DNA of 64,000 bases from Acinetobacter sp. WC-141 (GTDB lineage Bacteria > Pseudomonadota > Gammaproteobacteria > Pseudomonadales > Moraxellaceae), in NCBI RefSeq assembly GCF_000313935.1, contig NZ_AMSS01000086.1, positions 124,001 to 188,000 on the forward strand, written 5' to 3'. Below the pieces are notes generated by a model that made no database searches, was not told where the DNA came from, and saw only the letters and a list, made by a program, of their open reading frames with translations. Shown here piece by piece: positions 47,926 through 56,920 of this stretch (position 1 is its first letter; each line of letters begins with the position of its first letter). The position numbers were made by a program, and so were the translations under genes.

Positions 47926-48303
47926 ATGGCAAAATTACGACATTCAAGTTTTGATTGCTCTCCGGGTTGTTCAGTGGAGGCGGCCATTAGTTTGATTGAT
48001 GGAAAGTGGAAGTGCGTCATTCTTTGGCATTTATTTAATGAAGGCACTTTAAGATTTAATGAAATTAGAAAACGTGTTCCGAGCATTACCCAAAGAATGT
48101 TGACAAATCAGCTACGTGAGTTAGAACAAGACGGAATTATTCATCGGGAAGTTTATCCTCAGGTTCCGCCTAAAGTGGAATATTGCCTGACCGATTTAGG
48201 ACAAAGTCTTGAGCAGATTCTATTTGCTTTAAAACTGTGGGGTGATACCCATCTTGACCGATTTGGTAAATTAGCAATTGTTAAGGATGATCAAAACTCT
48301 TAA
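47926..48303 (+). CDS. HxlR family transcriptional regulator
   Basis: The 125-residue winged-helix protein has the family sequence CSVEAAISLIDGKWKCVILW and SITQRMLTNQLRELEQDGII. Two Cys near the N-terminus (CSPGCS) could act as a redox or electrophile sensor, as in QorR/HypR-type regulators. It is divergent from the quinone-reductase-like gene, which supports control of that gene. Confidence 0.88.
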   Translation: MAKLRHSSFDCSPGCSVEAAISLIDGKWKCVILWHLFNEGTLRFNEIRKRVPSITQRMLTNQLRELEQDGIIHREVYPQVPPKVEYCLTDLGQSLEQILFALKLWGDTHLDRFGKLAIVKDDQNS

Positions 48304-48451
48304 ATATATTTGAGCTACATCATGGCAATTTGCACTGTGAAATACCGATATTTTGGGTCTTGCGATCTTATCGTGCATTATTTTTATGATGTAACTTGCG
48401 TTTTCTGGTCAGCTTATGCAACTCTAATAAAAGAGATTAATAGGTTTTGCT

Positions 48452-48901
48452 ATGGACAATATGGGAATTTGGGTTACCGTTATCATTGTTCTTTTCGTAC
48501 TAGGCTCCATTTTTGGTTTAAGAGTGAGCCCACGTGAAAAGGCACTTGGTATTATGCGTGATAAAGCACGCAAAATGGGATTACACCCACGTGTAATCGT
48601 TGCACCTGAATGGACACATGTCCCAATGGCGACTGAAAAACGTGCCAGCATGGTTGCTTATTATAGTGTATTGATTCCTGATGCCCGTTTATCTTTAATG
48701 CGTGCTCGCGTTATAGACGGCAAATTAAAAGTGGTGCAGGGTGATGAGAAATTTAATGATTCTCCCATTGCATTAAAAGGGATTTATGCTATTGATATGC
48801 AGGCAAACTGTGTAGGGCTTTATTGGGATGAGGAATCAGACCTGAGAGCAACACAATTAGATGAGATGAAGGCTTATCTGTTGACCTTGGCTAAAGCCTG
48901 A
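48452..48901 (+). CDS. Conserved membrane-anchored protein upstream of topA
   Basis: The 149-residue protein has one N-terminal membrane helix ([18 protein letters not shown]), followed by [19 protein letters not shown] and a beta-rich soluble domain. I recognise no named family. It precedes topA by 35 bp in the same direction, so it is probably co-transcribed, and a similar gene may precede topA in Pseudomonas. Its function is unknown. Confidence 0.75.
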   Translation: MDNMGIWVTVIIVLFVLGSIFGLRVSPREKALGIMRDKARKMGLHPRVIVAPEWTHVPMATEKRASMVAYYSVLIPDARLSLMRARVIDGKLKVVQGDEKFNDSPIALKGIYAIDMQANCVGLYWDEESDLRATQLDEMKAYLLTLAKA

Positions 48902-48936
48902 TTTTTAAATTTATTGGTATAGGAATAACATTTTAT

Positions 48937-51573
48937 ATGGCGAATACCTCGCGCTCTGCATCTCAAAGCACAGCATCTACTGCACCTGCTGCACATAAAC
49001 GTGCCTTAGTGATTGTGGAGTCGCCTGCCAAAGCGAAAACCATCAATAAATATTTGGGTTCGCAATTCATTGTAAAGTCTTCTGTAGGTCACGTACGTGA
49101 CTTGCCAACAGGTGGCAGTAAATCAACAGAGAAAAAGCCGGCTGCCCGGACTAAACTCACCGAAGCCGAAAAAGAACAAAAAGCTAGTCAGGCTTTAGTT
49201 AATCGTATGGGCGTTGATCCTGAGCATGGTTGGGAAGCTCATTACGAAGTTCTGCCTGGTAAAGAAAATGTTGTAGCTGAACTCAAAAAACTCGCCAAAG
49301 ATGCCGATGCAATCTATCTCGCAACGGACTTGGATAGAGAAGGGGAAGCCATTGCTTGGCACCTAAGAGAAGTGATTGGTGGTGATGACAGCCGTTATCA
49401 CCGCGTAGTATTTAACGAAATTACCAAAAATGCCATTCAAGAAGCATTTAAACAGCCAACACGTCTTGATTTAAACCGTGTGAATGCTCAGCAAGCACGC
49501 CGTTTCTTAGACCGTGTCGTGGGCTTTATGGTTTCACCATTACTTTGGGAGAAAATTGCCCGTGGTTTATCTGCCGGACGTGTACAGTCAGTAGCAGTGA
49601 AACTGGTTGTAGAGCGTGAGCGTGAAATTCGTGCTTTTATTCCAGAAGAATATTGGCAAGTTTTTGCAGATACCCAAGCCAAAAAAGATGATATTCGTCT
49701 TGAAGCATTTAGACAGGCTGGTAAAGCCCTTAAACTGAAAAATAAAGCTGAAACTGATGCTTTATTAGATGTTTTAAAAGGTGCTGAATATAAAGTTGCA
49801 CAGCGTGAAGATAAACCAACTAAGGTTAATCCAAGTGCACCTTACATCACTTCAACTTTGCAACAGGCTGCAAGTACACGTTTAGGCTTTTCTGTGAAGA
49901 AAACCATGATGTTGGCTCAGCGTTTATATGAAGCCGGTTTTATTACCTATATGCGTACTGACTCAACGTTCTTGAGTGATGATGCAGTAAGCATGGTACG
50001 TGCCCATATTGAAAGCCAATATGGTGAAAAATATTTACCGGCAAAGCCAAACCGTTATGGTAACAAAGCGGGTGCTCAAGAAGCCCATGAAGCGATTCGT
50101 CCATCAAATGTTGCACTTACAGGTGATCAGCTTGCGGGTGTAGAGCGTGATGCTCAACGTCTATATGACTTGATCTGGCGTCAGTTTGTTGCGTGTCAAA
50201 TGACACCAGCAGAATATTTATCTTCTACTTTGATTGTTGAAGCAGCGAATGTTGAGTTAAAGGCAAAAGGCCGTACGCTTGTATTTGAAGGCTTCACGAA
50301 AGTACGTGGCGCGAATAAGTCAGATGACGATATTATTTTACCTGCTATTAAAGTAGGCGAGATCTTAAAATTAGAAAAGTTAGATCCAAGTCAGCACTTT
50401 ACTAAACCACCTGCACGTTTTACTGAAGCATCTTTAGTTAAAGAGCTTGAAAAACGTAGTATTGGTCGTCCTTCGACCTATGCAGCGATTATTTCTACCA
50501 TTCAGGAACGTGGTTACGTTAAGTTAGAAAACCGTCGTCTTTTCGCCGAAAAAATGGGTGAGATTGTGACGGATCGTCTCGATGAAAGTTTTAATAACTT
50601 GATGAACTATGCGTTTACGGCAGACCTTGAAGGACAGCTTGATAAAGTTGCAACAGGCGAGCGTAATTGGAAAGAGTTACTGGACACTTTCTACGGCGAC
50701 TTTAAGAAACGTCTTACCAATGCTCAAGGTGAGCAGGGAATGCGCCGTAACCAACCAGTTGAAGTACCAGCAGTACATTGCCCTGAATGCTCACGTCCAA
50801 TGCAGATTCGTACGGGTACAACAGGTGTATTCTTAGGATGTTCTGGCTATAACTTGCCGCCTAAAGAGCGTTGTAAGGGTACATTGAACTTAACACCTGT
50901 TGAGTCTTTAGCTGCGCTCTCTGATGATGATGGTGCTGAAACTGCTGACTTGATGTCAAAGCATCGCTGTGCAAAATGTGGCACTGCCATGGACAGCTAT
51001 GTGATTGATGGTGGCCGTAAACTGCACGTATGTGGTAATAACCCTGACTGCGATGGTTTTGAGCTTGAAGAAGGTGAGTTCAAGATTAAGGGTTATGATG
51101 GCCCAACGATCCCATGTGATAAATGTGATGGTGAAATGCAGCTTAAGACGGGACGTTTTGGTCCGTATTTCGCTTGTACAAGCTGTGACAATACTCGTAA
51201 AGTCTTGAAGAGTGGACAACCTGCACCTCCACGTGTAGAACCGATCAAGATGGAACATTTGCGCTCAACGAAACATGATGACTTCTTTGTGTTGCGTGAT
51301 GGTGCGGCGGGCTTATTCCTGGCAGCAAGTAAATTCCCGAAAATTCGTGAAACACGTGCGCCAAAAGTTGCAGAGTTACGTAGTGTGGCAGCTCAGCTTG
51401 ATCCAAAATATCAATTTATTTTACAAGCACCAGATGTAGACCCTGAAGGTAATCCAACAATTGTGAAATTCAGTCGTAAGAATCAATCACAATATGTCGG
51501 TTCGGAAACCCCAGAAGGCAAACAAACCAAATGGAGCCTAGTTTACCAAGATGGTAAATGGGTTGAGGGCTAA
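48937..51573 (+). CDS. topA: DNA topoisomerase I
   Basis: The 878-residue type IA enzyme has the Toprim domain ([36 protein letters not shown]), the catalytic Tyr in [10 protein letters not shown], and the core ending [16 protein letters not shown]. Three C-terminal zinc ribbons follow ([24 protein letters not shown] and [20 protein letters not shown]), then a further basic domain. It relaxes negative supercoils. A terminator follows directly. Confidence 0.97.
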   Translation: MANTSRSASQSTASTAPAAHKRALVIVESPAKAKTINKYLGSQFIVKSSVGHVRDLPTGGSKSTEKKPAARTKLTEAEKEQKASQALVNRMGVDPEHGWEAHYEVLPGKENVVAELKKLAKDADAIYLATDLDREGEAIAWHLREVIGGDDSRYHRVVFNEITKNAIQEAFKQPTRLDLNRVNAQQARRFLDRVVGFMVSPLLWEKIARGLSAGRVQSVAVKLVVEREREIRAFIPEEYWQVFADTQAKKDDIRLEAFRQAGKALKLKNKAETDALLDVLKGAEYKVAQREDKPTKVNPSAPYITSTLQQAASTRLGFSVKKTMMLAQRLYEAGFITYMRTDSTFLSDDAVSMVRAHIESQYGEKYLPAKPNRYGNKAGAQEAHEAIRPSNVALTGDQLAGVERDAQRLYDLIWRQFVACQMTPAEYLSSTLIVEAANVELKAKGRTLVFEGFTKVRGANKSDDDIILPAIKVGEILKLEKLDPSQHFTKPPARFTEASLVKELEKRSIGRPSTYAAIISTIQERGYVKLENRRLFAEKMGEIVTDRLDESFNNLMNYAFTADLEGQLDKVATGERNWKELLDTFYGDFKKRLTNAQGEQGMRRNQPVEVPAVHCPECSRPMQIRTGTTGVFLGCSGYNLPPKERCKGTLNLTPVESLAALSDDDGAETADLMSKHRCAKCGTAMDSYVIDGGRKLHVCGNNPDCDGFELEEGEFKIKGYDGPTIPCDKCDGEMQLKTGRFGPYFACTSCDNTRKVLKSGQPAPPRVEPIKMEHLRSTKHDDFFVLRDGAAGLFLAASKFPKIRETRAPKVAELRSVAAQLDPKYQFILQAPDVDPEGNPTIVKFSRKNQSQYVGSETPEGKQTKWSLVYQDGKWVEG

Positions 51574-51586
51574 TCAAGTCCAACAT

Positions 51587-51616
51587 AAAAAATGCTAGCT
51601 CAGCTAGCATTTTTTA
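51587..51616 (+). terminator. Terminator after topA
   Basis: A perfect 9-bp stem AATGCTAGC/GCTAGCATT (51591-51599 and 51603-51611) closes a TCA loop, with AAAAA before it and TTTT after it. Confidence 0.85.
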
Positions 51617-51661
51617 TGTCTAAAACAATAAAAGAAAATTTTAATTTTATGGGGAATAAGA

Positions 51662-52420
51662 ATGTGGAAAAACATTCGGGTCTTATGCTTATTAATTATT
51701 TTATTGATTGTTGCTGTTCAAGCATGGCGAGATCAAAATCAAGATTGGAATCAGCCAGTTGTCATTATTTTACATCCAGTTAATGCAGATGGTTTGGAGA
51801 CAACCCAGAGCTATATACATCAGTTAAAAAACGAAGATTTTTGGGCAATTAGCAGTTATTTAAGTGAGTGGTCACAGCATTATCGTGGGCAATCAGGAAA
51901 CTTTACAATTCGCCTAGGACAACAGTTGCAGCAACGACCGCCTGAGGTTCCTCAAAACGCCAATATTTTGCATGTTATTTGGTGGAGCTTAAAATTTCGT
52001 TTCTATGCATGGCGACATCAACAACCTGAAGATAGTGGAGCTTCACTTAAACTTTATTTAAATTATTATGATCCCAACTACCAAAAAGTCTTGATCCATT
52101 CGACTGCTTTAGAAAAAGGTCGAATTGGTAGTGTGAATTTATTTGCGACCAAAACACAAGCTTCACAAAATCAGGTCGTGATTGTTCATGAGTTATTACA
52201 CGGCTTTGGGGCACAAGACAAATACGATTTAAAAACTGGACAGCCTGTTTACCCTTTAGGTTATGCTCAACCTGAAAAAGTGCCTCTATATCCACAGACT
52301 GATGCCGAAATCATGGGTGGTCGAACACCTTTATCTGAACAGAGCAGTAAAATGCCGAATGGTTTACATGAAACATTAATTGGTTTACCTACAGCCCAAG
52401 AAATTGGCTGGGTGAAATAA
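51662..52420 (+). CDS. Predicted membrane-anchored zincin-like metalloprotease
   Basis: The 252-residue protein has an N-terminal signal anchor (IRVLCLLIILLIVAVQAW) and a zinc site H176-E177-x-x-H180-x-x-G183 in VHELLHGFGAQDKYDL, with D186 as a possible third ligand. HExxHxxGxxD is the metzincin-like pattern, and EIMGG later in the chain may stand for the Met-turn. I recognise no named family. The catalytic part should face the periplasm. It lies between topA and an HdeD-like gene, each with its own spacing, so its operon is unclear. Confidence 0.72.
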   Translation: MWKNIRVLCLLIILLIVAVQAWRDQNQDWNQPVVIILHPVNADGLETTQSYIHQLKNEDFWAISSYLSEWSQHYRGQSGNFTIRLGQQLQQRPPEVPQNANILHVIWWSLKFRFYAWRHQQPEDSGASLKLYLNYYDPNYQKVLIHSTALEKGRIGSVNLFATKTQASQNQVVIVHELLHGFGAQDKYDLKTGQPVYPLGYAQPEKVPLYPQTDAEIMGGRTPLSEQSSKMPNGLHETLIGLPTAQEIGWVK

Positions 52421-52423
52421 AAC

Positions 52424-52449
52424 TGTGGATAAATACTGCTTTATCCACA
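52424..52449. other. Inverted pair of perfect DnaA boxes (or a 10-bp hairpin)
   Basis: TGTGGATAAA and TTTATCCACA (52424-52433 and 52440-52449) form a perfect inverted repeat with a TACTGC loop. Each arm contains the full DnaA box TTATCCACA. No T-run follows, so it is not a standard terminator. It begins 4 bp after the stop of the zincin-like gene. Confidence 0.55.
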
Positions 52450-52552
52450 TCAATTGTTAAAAAACGATGCAGATTTTATACAGACAAAAAATGTGAAGTG
52501 CATCACTATTATCAGGTAGATGAAATTCTAATGCCTGATAATAAGAGTAGCC

Positions 52553-53128
52553 ATGATGAAAACTGTAGGTAATGATTTGGTACGTAATCAGTTACATGCT
52601 GACCGTAAATGGTATTTGATATTAGGGTTTGTGCTTATTGGTTTTGGTCTGATTTTATTTAGTTCATTACCATTTGCGACCTTTTCTGTTGTTTTTCTAT
52701 TTGGAATACTCATGATGGTTGGCGGTGTTTTACACCTTGTCGCAGCTATGAGTGTTTTTAAAGGCGCAAGCCGATGGTTGTGGGCAATCTTTGGTGTGCT
52801 TTATTTAATGGCTGGTTATTATGCGTTTTCTACTCCAGTCACTACAGCAGTGGTTCTGACAAGCCTATTGTCTATAGCGCTGATTATTGCTGGTGCAATA
52901 CGTACTATAAATGCAATTTTACTTAAGCCCATTACTGGATGGGGCTGGACCTTATTTTCAGGATTACTTACTCTGTTTACAGGTATTTTAATTTTAGTTT
53001 CTAAAGATTCACCTTTTTGGGTATTAGGAATGTTCCTTGCTATTGATATCTTATTTCAGGGAATTAACTTTTTAGGTTTGGCATCAGCCATCAAACATCT
53101 TCCATCTAGTTCAAAAACAGTATCTTAA
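52553..53128 (+). CDS. HdeD family membrane protein
   Basis: The 191-residue protein has about six hydrophobic segments with the DUF308/HdeD repeats (LILGFVLIGFGLILF, ALIIAGAIRTINAILL, GILMMVGGVLHLVAAM). In E. coli HdeD supports acid resistance at high cell density, and the role here is unproven. Two adjacent ATG codons are at the start. Confidence 0.85.
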   Translation: MMKTVGNDLVRNQLHADRKWYLILGFVLIGFGLILFSSLPFATFSVVFLFGILMMVGGVLHLVAAMSVFKGASRWLWAIFGVLYLMAGYYAFSTPVTTAVVLTSLLSIALIIAGAIRTINAILLKPITGWGWTLFSGLLTLFTGILILVSKDSPFWVLGMFLAIDILFQGINFLGLASAIKHLPSSSKTVS

Positions 53129-53145
53129 AAATCAATATTGAACCA

Positions 53146-53169
53146 AAGAGCACTTTAGGTGCTCTTTTT
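53146..53169 (+). terminator. Terminator after the HdeD-like gene
   Basis: The stem AGAGCAC/GTGCTCT (53147-53153 and 53159-53165) with a TTTAG loop is followed by TTTTTG. Confidence 0.8.
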
Positions 53170-53242
53170 GTTTTCAGGGAGGTGGCCCCATCAGTTGTCG
53201 GGGTCTGTTAAACTATGTCTTGGTGTTCTAGCGATATGTGTT

Positions 53243-55222
53243 ATGAGTCTTGCAAAATTAATTAATGAACTAAATGCTCAGCAAAAAAAAGCAGCGACTA
53301 CGTCTGCACAGAACTGTTTAGTTTTGGCGGGCGCTGGTTGTGGCAAGACTAAAACTATTGTTGCTCGTGCAGCCTATTTAATTGATCAAGGCTTGCCAGC
53401 GAACCAAATTCAGATTTTAACGTTTACTCGGCGTGCTGCGAGTGAAATTGTTGCAAGAGTAGAGCAGCATGTAGGAGCACAGGCAAAGGGTCTGCGAGCT
53501 TCAACTTTTCATACTTTTTGTATGTATTTACTACGCCGTAATCCACAAGCTTTTGGATTAAATCAATTTAGTATTATTGATCGCGATGATCAGTTACTGA
53601 TGTTTCGTTTATTAAGAGGCAAAGATAAAGATAATGTCTTGCCTAAAGCAGCAGAGCTTTGTGATTTATATTCTTATGCCCGAAATACTCAAACAAAGCT
53701 TTCTGAAGCATTAATTAAACAGCTTCCAGATGCATATGAGCATAAGACTCAAATTGCAGATTTAATGAAAACCTATGAGCAGCGAAAAAGAGAGCGTAAT
53801 TTTTTAGATTACGACGATATTTTATCAATTGTGGCTGTTCATTTACAAAACTCTGAAGCATTGACTAACTGGGTAGCAGGATTTTGTCGGGCATTGTTAG
53901 TTGATGAAATGCAAGATACCAATCCTTTGCAATGGGCTTTATTACAACCCCTGATTGGCAAAGTGAAGTTGTTTTGTGTGGGCGACGATGCCCAGTCGAT
54001 TTATGGTTTCCGTGGTGCCGACTTTGAAAATATCCATTCTTTTAAAGAGCGAATACCTGATGCAGTCATTCATACACTGGATTTAAATTATCGCTCGACT
54101 CAAGAAATCTTGGATTTGTCAAACTGGTTGTTGGCGCATAGCCCCATTGATTATCAAAAACAGCTACAAGCGCGTCGTGGCCAAGGGCAAAAGCCTCAGC
54201 TACACCTATTTGGTAATGAGTATGAAGAAGCAAACTGGATTGCACAGGACTTAATAACGCGACATCAGCAAGGGGCAAGCTGGCACGACCATATGGTTTT
54301 GGTCCGTTCTGGCTATAGTGCACGATATCTGGAAGGGGCTTTTATTGCTGCTGAAGTACCTTATCGTTTTATTGGTGGGGTAAAACTTCTTGAGTCTGCC
54401 CATGTGAAAGACGTACTTAGCTTGCTACGTATTGTAAGTAACCCTCACGATGATTTGGCGTGGATGCGTTTTTTAACCTTGTGGGATGGTATTGGTGATG
54501 TTGGTGCGAGTAAGCTCGCTCAAGAGCTGATGGGTATTGGTGATGTTGAAGAGCGCTGCAACCGTCTAGAACGCCATGGAAAAGTCCCTTTACAAGCGAT
54601 TTTAATTTTAAAGCAGCTAGATGTATTACAGCAGCATGTTGAAGCAAGTATTGGCTTAGCACTCGATGCTTTAGGTGAACAGCTAGAGCAGAATTATAAA
54701 ACTAAAGATTGGTCACGTCGTTTGAAAGACTTTGATTTGGTCAAGCAACTTGCACGTAAACATGCATCTTTAGGTGAATTTCTCGAAGAATATGTTCTTG
54801 AACCTATTTCAGTTTCTGAAATTGAAAAAGCAGCTGATCAAGATTTAGTGACTTTAATTACGATTCATTCCGCTAAAGGTGCTGAACAAAAAGTCTGTTA
54901 TGTACCTCATGTATCGCCAAATCAATATCCTTATGCAAGGGCGCAAGGCGATTTTGATGATGTCGAAGAAGAGCGCCGTGTATTGTATGTTGCGCTAACA
55001 CGTGCAGAAAATGAATTAATTTTGACGAAGCAAAACCTCAATACATGGTCAGAAGACAATTATGACGAACAAGGTCGTAAAATTGAAAGCTACTTCCTAA
55101 ATGATCTTCCTGCACATTTGGTTCAGGCAAAGATTCATAGGCAAGTGCCCCAGCCATTTGCTAAAAAGCAATGGAACCGTTCACCTGCAGTAAATTTAGG
55201 TTTTGGTATCGATCTGGATTAA
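53243..55222 (+). CDS. UvrD/Rep-type ATP-dependent DNA helicase
   Basis: The 659-residue superfamily 1A helicase has Walker A GAGCGKTKT, motif Ia LTFTRRAASEI, motif II LVDEMQDTN, motif III GDDAQSIYGFRGAD, motif IV LNYRSTQEIL, and motifs V/VI ITIHSAKGAEQ and VALTRAENEL. The start is set at the ATG at 53243. A longer frame would begin inside the preceding terminator. It is shorter than UvrD (about 720) and PcrA and lacks their long C-terminal tail. It may act in replication restart or repair, and specific identity is not clear. Confidence 0.88.
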   Translation: MSLAKLINELNAQQKKAATTSAQNCLVLAGAGCGKTKTIVARAAYLIDQGLPANQIQILTFTRRAASEIVARVEQHVGAQAKGLRASTFHTFCMYLLRRNPQAFGLNQFSIIDRDDQLLMFRLLRGKDKDNVLPKAAELCDLYSYARNTQTKLSEALIKQLPDAYEHKTQIADLMKTYEQRKRERNFLDYDDILSIVAVHLQNSEALTNWVAGFCRALLVDEMQDTNPLQWALLQPLIGKVKLFCVGDDAQSIYGFRGADFENIHSFKERIPDAVIHTLDLNYRSTQEILDLSNWLLAHSPIDYQKQLQARRGQGQKPQLHLFGNEYEEANWIAQDLITRHQQGASWHDHMVLVRSGYSARYLEGAFIAAEVPYRFIGGVKLLESAHVKDVLSLLRIVSNPHDDLAWMRFLTLWDGIGDVGASKLAQELMGIGDVEERCNRLERHGKVPLQAILILKQLDVLQQHVEASIGLALDALGEQLEQNYKTKDWSRRLKDFDLVKQLARKHASLGEFLEEYVLEPISVSEIEKAADQDLVTLITIHSAKGAEQKVCYVPHVSPNQYPYARAQGDFDDVEEERRVLYVALTRAENELILTKQNLNTWSEDNYDEQGRKIESYFLNDLPAHLVQAKIHRQVPQPFAKKQWNRSPAVNLGFGIDLD

Positions 55223-55296
55223 ACTACTGTATAAGACACTGTGATTACTTAAATATATATTGGCTGCTCCCTTTAATTGCCAATTAAGGTTAGAAA

Positions 55297-55536
55297 ATGA
55301 AGATATTAGTTCGTAATTTAGATCGTGCTGTGAGTGAAACTGAAATTTTAGAGTTGTTCAAAGCATATGGTAAAGTTGATACGTGTGTTCTTGTTACTGA
55401 TAAAGACACAGGTAAATCAAAAGGTTTTGGTTTTGTTGAGATGCCTAACCCACGTGAAGCAATTAAGGCAATTAAAGGCTTAAATCTGCTTAAAGTTAAA
55501 GGTAATGGAATTCGCGTTAAAGCAGCGGAAGAGTAA
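55297..55536 (+). CDS. RRM-type RNA-binding protein
   Basis: The 79-residue protein is a single RNA recognition motif. RNP-2 is KILVRNLD (2-9) and RNP-1 is KSKGFGFVEM (40-49), with aromatic Phe residues placed to stack on bases. Such small RRM proteins occur in cyanobacteria and some proteobacteria and bind RNA, sometimes in cold response. It ends 9 bp before the ASCH gene, so the two are probably co-translated. Confidence 0.88.
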   Translation: MKILVRNLDRAVSETEILELFKAYGKVDTCVLVTDKDTGKSKGFGFVEMPNPREAIKAIKGLNLLKVKGNGIRVKAAEE

Positions 55537-55545
55537 GTCTTTATT

Positions 55546-55908
55546 GTGAAAAGACAGTTTTTAGCTCTTTCGATTATAACGCCAAATGGTACTCGTATCG
55601 CTGAAGGTATCAAAACACTTGAAGTGCGTTCATGGGTACCTACAAAACTGCCAATCAAAGATCTATTGATTGTCGAAAATCAAAACTTTCTTTTCGCAGA
55701 TACAGATGAAGAAGAAGGAGTTGCTGTCGCTTTGGTTGATGTCGACTCTATTCATACTTGGCGAAATGATGAGGTCAATTTGGCCTGTGCATCTGCTTGG
55801 AGCGAAGGGTATTTCGCGTGGGTCTTAAGTAATGTTCGTCCTATAAAGCAACCACTAAAAGTTTTAGCGAAACGTAAAATTTATCAAGTTGAGCTGGATT
55901 TACCATAA
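55546..55908 (+). CDS. ASCH domain protein
   Basis: The 120-residue protein starts at a GTG (55546) and has the ASCH fold pattern LALSIITPNGTRIAEGIKTLEVRSW with a conserved G-x-K-x-x-E-x-R motif. ASCH domains are related to PUA-type RNA-binding folds and include EVE-like nucleic acid binders and small hydrolases. It follows the RRM gene by 9 bp, a pairing that suggests an RNA-related role. No catalytic activity can be named. Confidence 0.78.
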   Translation: MKRQFLALSIITPNGTRIAEGIKTLEVRSWVPTKLPIKDLLIVENQNFLFADTDEEEGVAVALVDVDSIHTWRNDEVNLACASAWSEGYFAWVLSNVRPIKQPLKVLAKRKIYQVELDLP

Positions 55909-55989
55909 ATAACGTTGATTTTATTAATGGAGTCGGTAAGCTAAAGAATAGCTGTTGCAATAGCGATTTTAAAACAGGAAAGTTTAGTT

Positions 55990-56493
55990 ATGTCACGTGT
56001 TGCTCGTTATCATGCCGATCGTACCAATCAGAAGCTCTATTTTGCGCGCTTAGCGTGTCAACAAGCAGAACAGACTGATCATGTGCAGCAGATACAAGCC
56101 TACCGTGAAGCAGCTGTATTTCATTTACATGGCGCAATGTTAGCCTTCTTACAAGAATTGGTACGTTATTACCGTTTAAATGAATTGCAACCCACTTTAA
56201 AATCTATTGAAGAACATATGGCGGCAAAAGGACAAGTGTCTCCAGAAGTGTCCGTTTTGCAACAATTAGCAAAAGATGGTTTTGTCGCAGAGCTCAAACG
56301 AGCTTACCGTATGTGTCAATATGCACCAGAACCTAAAGAGCCGACCCCAGAAGAAGAAACATCTTCTAATCTCATTATCAAAGTGACTCAAGGTCCTCAA
56401 TCTTGGTTGCCAGATGTTAAGATTTTGCGTGAATGGCATCGCGAATTAAGCCATTTAATTGATGGTTTTCGTAATGAAATGGTCGAGTTCTAA
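55990..56493 (+). CDS. Conserved helical protein, DUF6586-like
   Basis: The 167-residue, mostly alpha-helical, cytoplasmic protein begins SRVARYHADRTNQKLYFARL. This resembles the DUF6586 proteins next to topA/sulA in Pseudomonas, but the match is from memory. No catalytic motif or membrane segment is seen. It lies between the ASCH gene and a small conserved gene. Confidence 0.65.
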   Translation: MSRVARYHADRTNQKLYFARLACQQAEQTDHVQQIQAYREAAVFHLHGAMLAFLQELVRYYRLNELQPTLKSIEEHMAAKGQVSPEVSVLQQLAKDGFVAELKRAYRMCQYAPEPKEPTPEEETSSNLIIKVTQGPQSWLPDVKILREWHRELSHLIDGFRNEMVEF

Positions 56494-56556
56494 AATTAAA
56501 CTGCCCGAGTGCTTGAAATTTAATGCGGGTGTGCCTATATAAATAAGACAAGAGAT

Positions 56557-56596
56557 GCAAAGTGCAAGGGTGCTTTGCCACCATGTTGAAACATGG
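56557..56596 (+). promoter_or_regulatory. Two hairpins overlapping the ribosome site of the 92-residue gene
   Basis: GCAAA/TTTGC plus GCA/TGC (56557-56578) and a perfect 7-bp dyad CCATGTT/AACATGG (56581-56596) lie directly before GGAGGA. The second hairpin ends at the first G's of the Shine-Dalgarno sequence, so folding could limit translation. Confidence 0.45.
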
Positions 56597-56605
56597 AGGA
56601 ATTAT

Positions 56606-56884
56606 ATGTCTATACAGCAATTGAAAGAGTTATTTGGAAATCAAGAAGCCGTTTTGGAATTAGTCCAACTCGAAGGTGGCGAACTGGCCTTGCGTAATGC
56701 AGGTTCTGAGAATGAACCCTTGGTTAAAATTCAATTTAGCGATGAAGTAAAAGCAATCTTGGGTGAGCAAACGCCAGTTGTTGCTCAGCATATGATTCAG
56801 GCTGCACTATTTGGACTGCTCGAAAAGCAGGTAAACGAGTGGCAGGCTGAGGTATTAGACGAACAGCCTAAATTCTTAAGTTAA
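56606..56884 (+). CDS. Small conserved hypothetical protein
   Basis: The 92-residue cytoplasmic protein begins MSIQQLKELFGNQEAVLELV and has no membrane helix. The start is fixed by GGAGGA 5 nt upstream of the ATG at 56606. An upstream ATG at 56555 lacks a site. I recognise no family. It is followed by a strong terminator. Confidence 0.72.
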   Translation: MSIQQLKELFGNQEAVLELVQLEGGELALRNAGSENEPLVKIQFSDEVKAILGEQTPVVAQHMIQAALFGLLEKQVNEWQAEVLDEQPKFLS

Positions 56885-56913
56885 AAAAAGCGTACTCTTG
56901 AGTACGCTTTTTT
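56883..56913. terminator. Bidirectional terminator between the 92-residue gene and ybaL
   Basis: The stem AGCGTACTC/GAGTACGCT (56889-56897 and 56900-56908) has runs of A and T on the two sides. Confidence 0.85.
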
Positions 56914-56920
56914 CATAGGG

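Noticed and set aside
51592..51783. Open frame starting in the topA terminator
   Set aside because: It begins inside the terminator hairpin and overlaps the zincin-like gene in another frame, which has a clear signal anchor and zinc motif.
52424..52449. Intrinsic terminator after the zincin-like gene
   Set aside because: The hairpin has no T-run after it, and both arms are exact DnaA boxes, so I list it as a possible DnaA site or simple hairpin.
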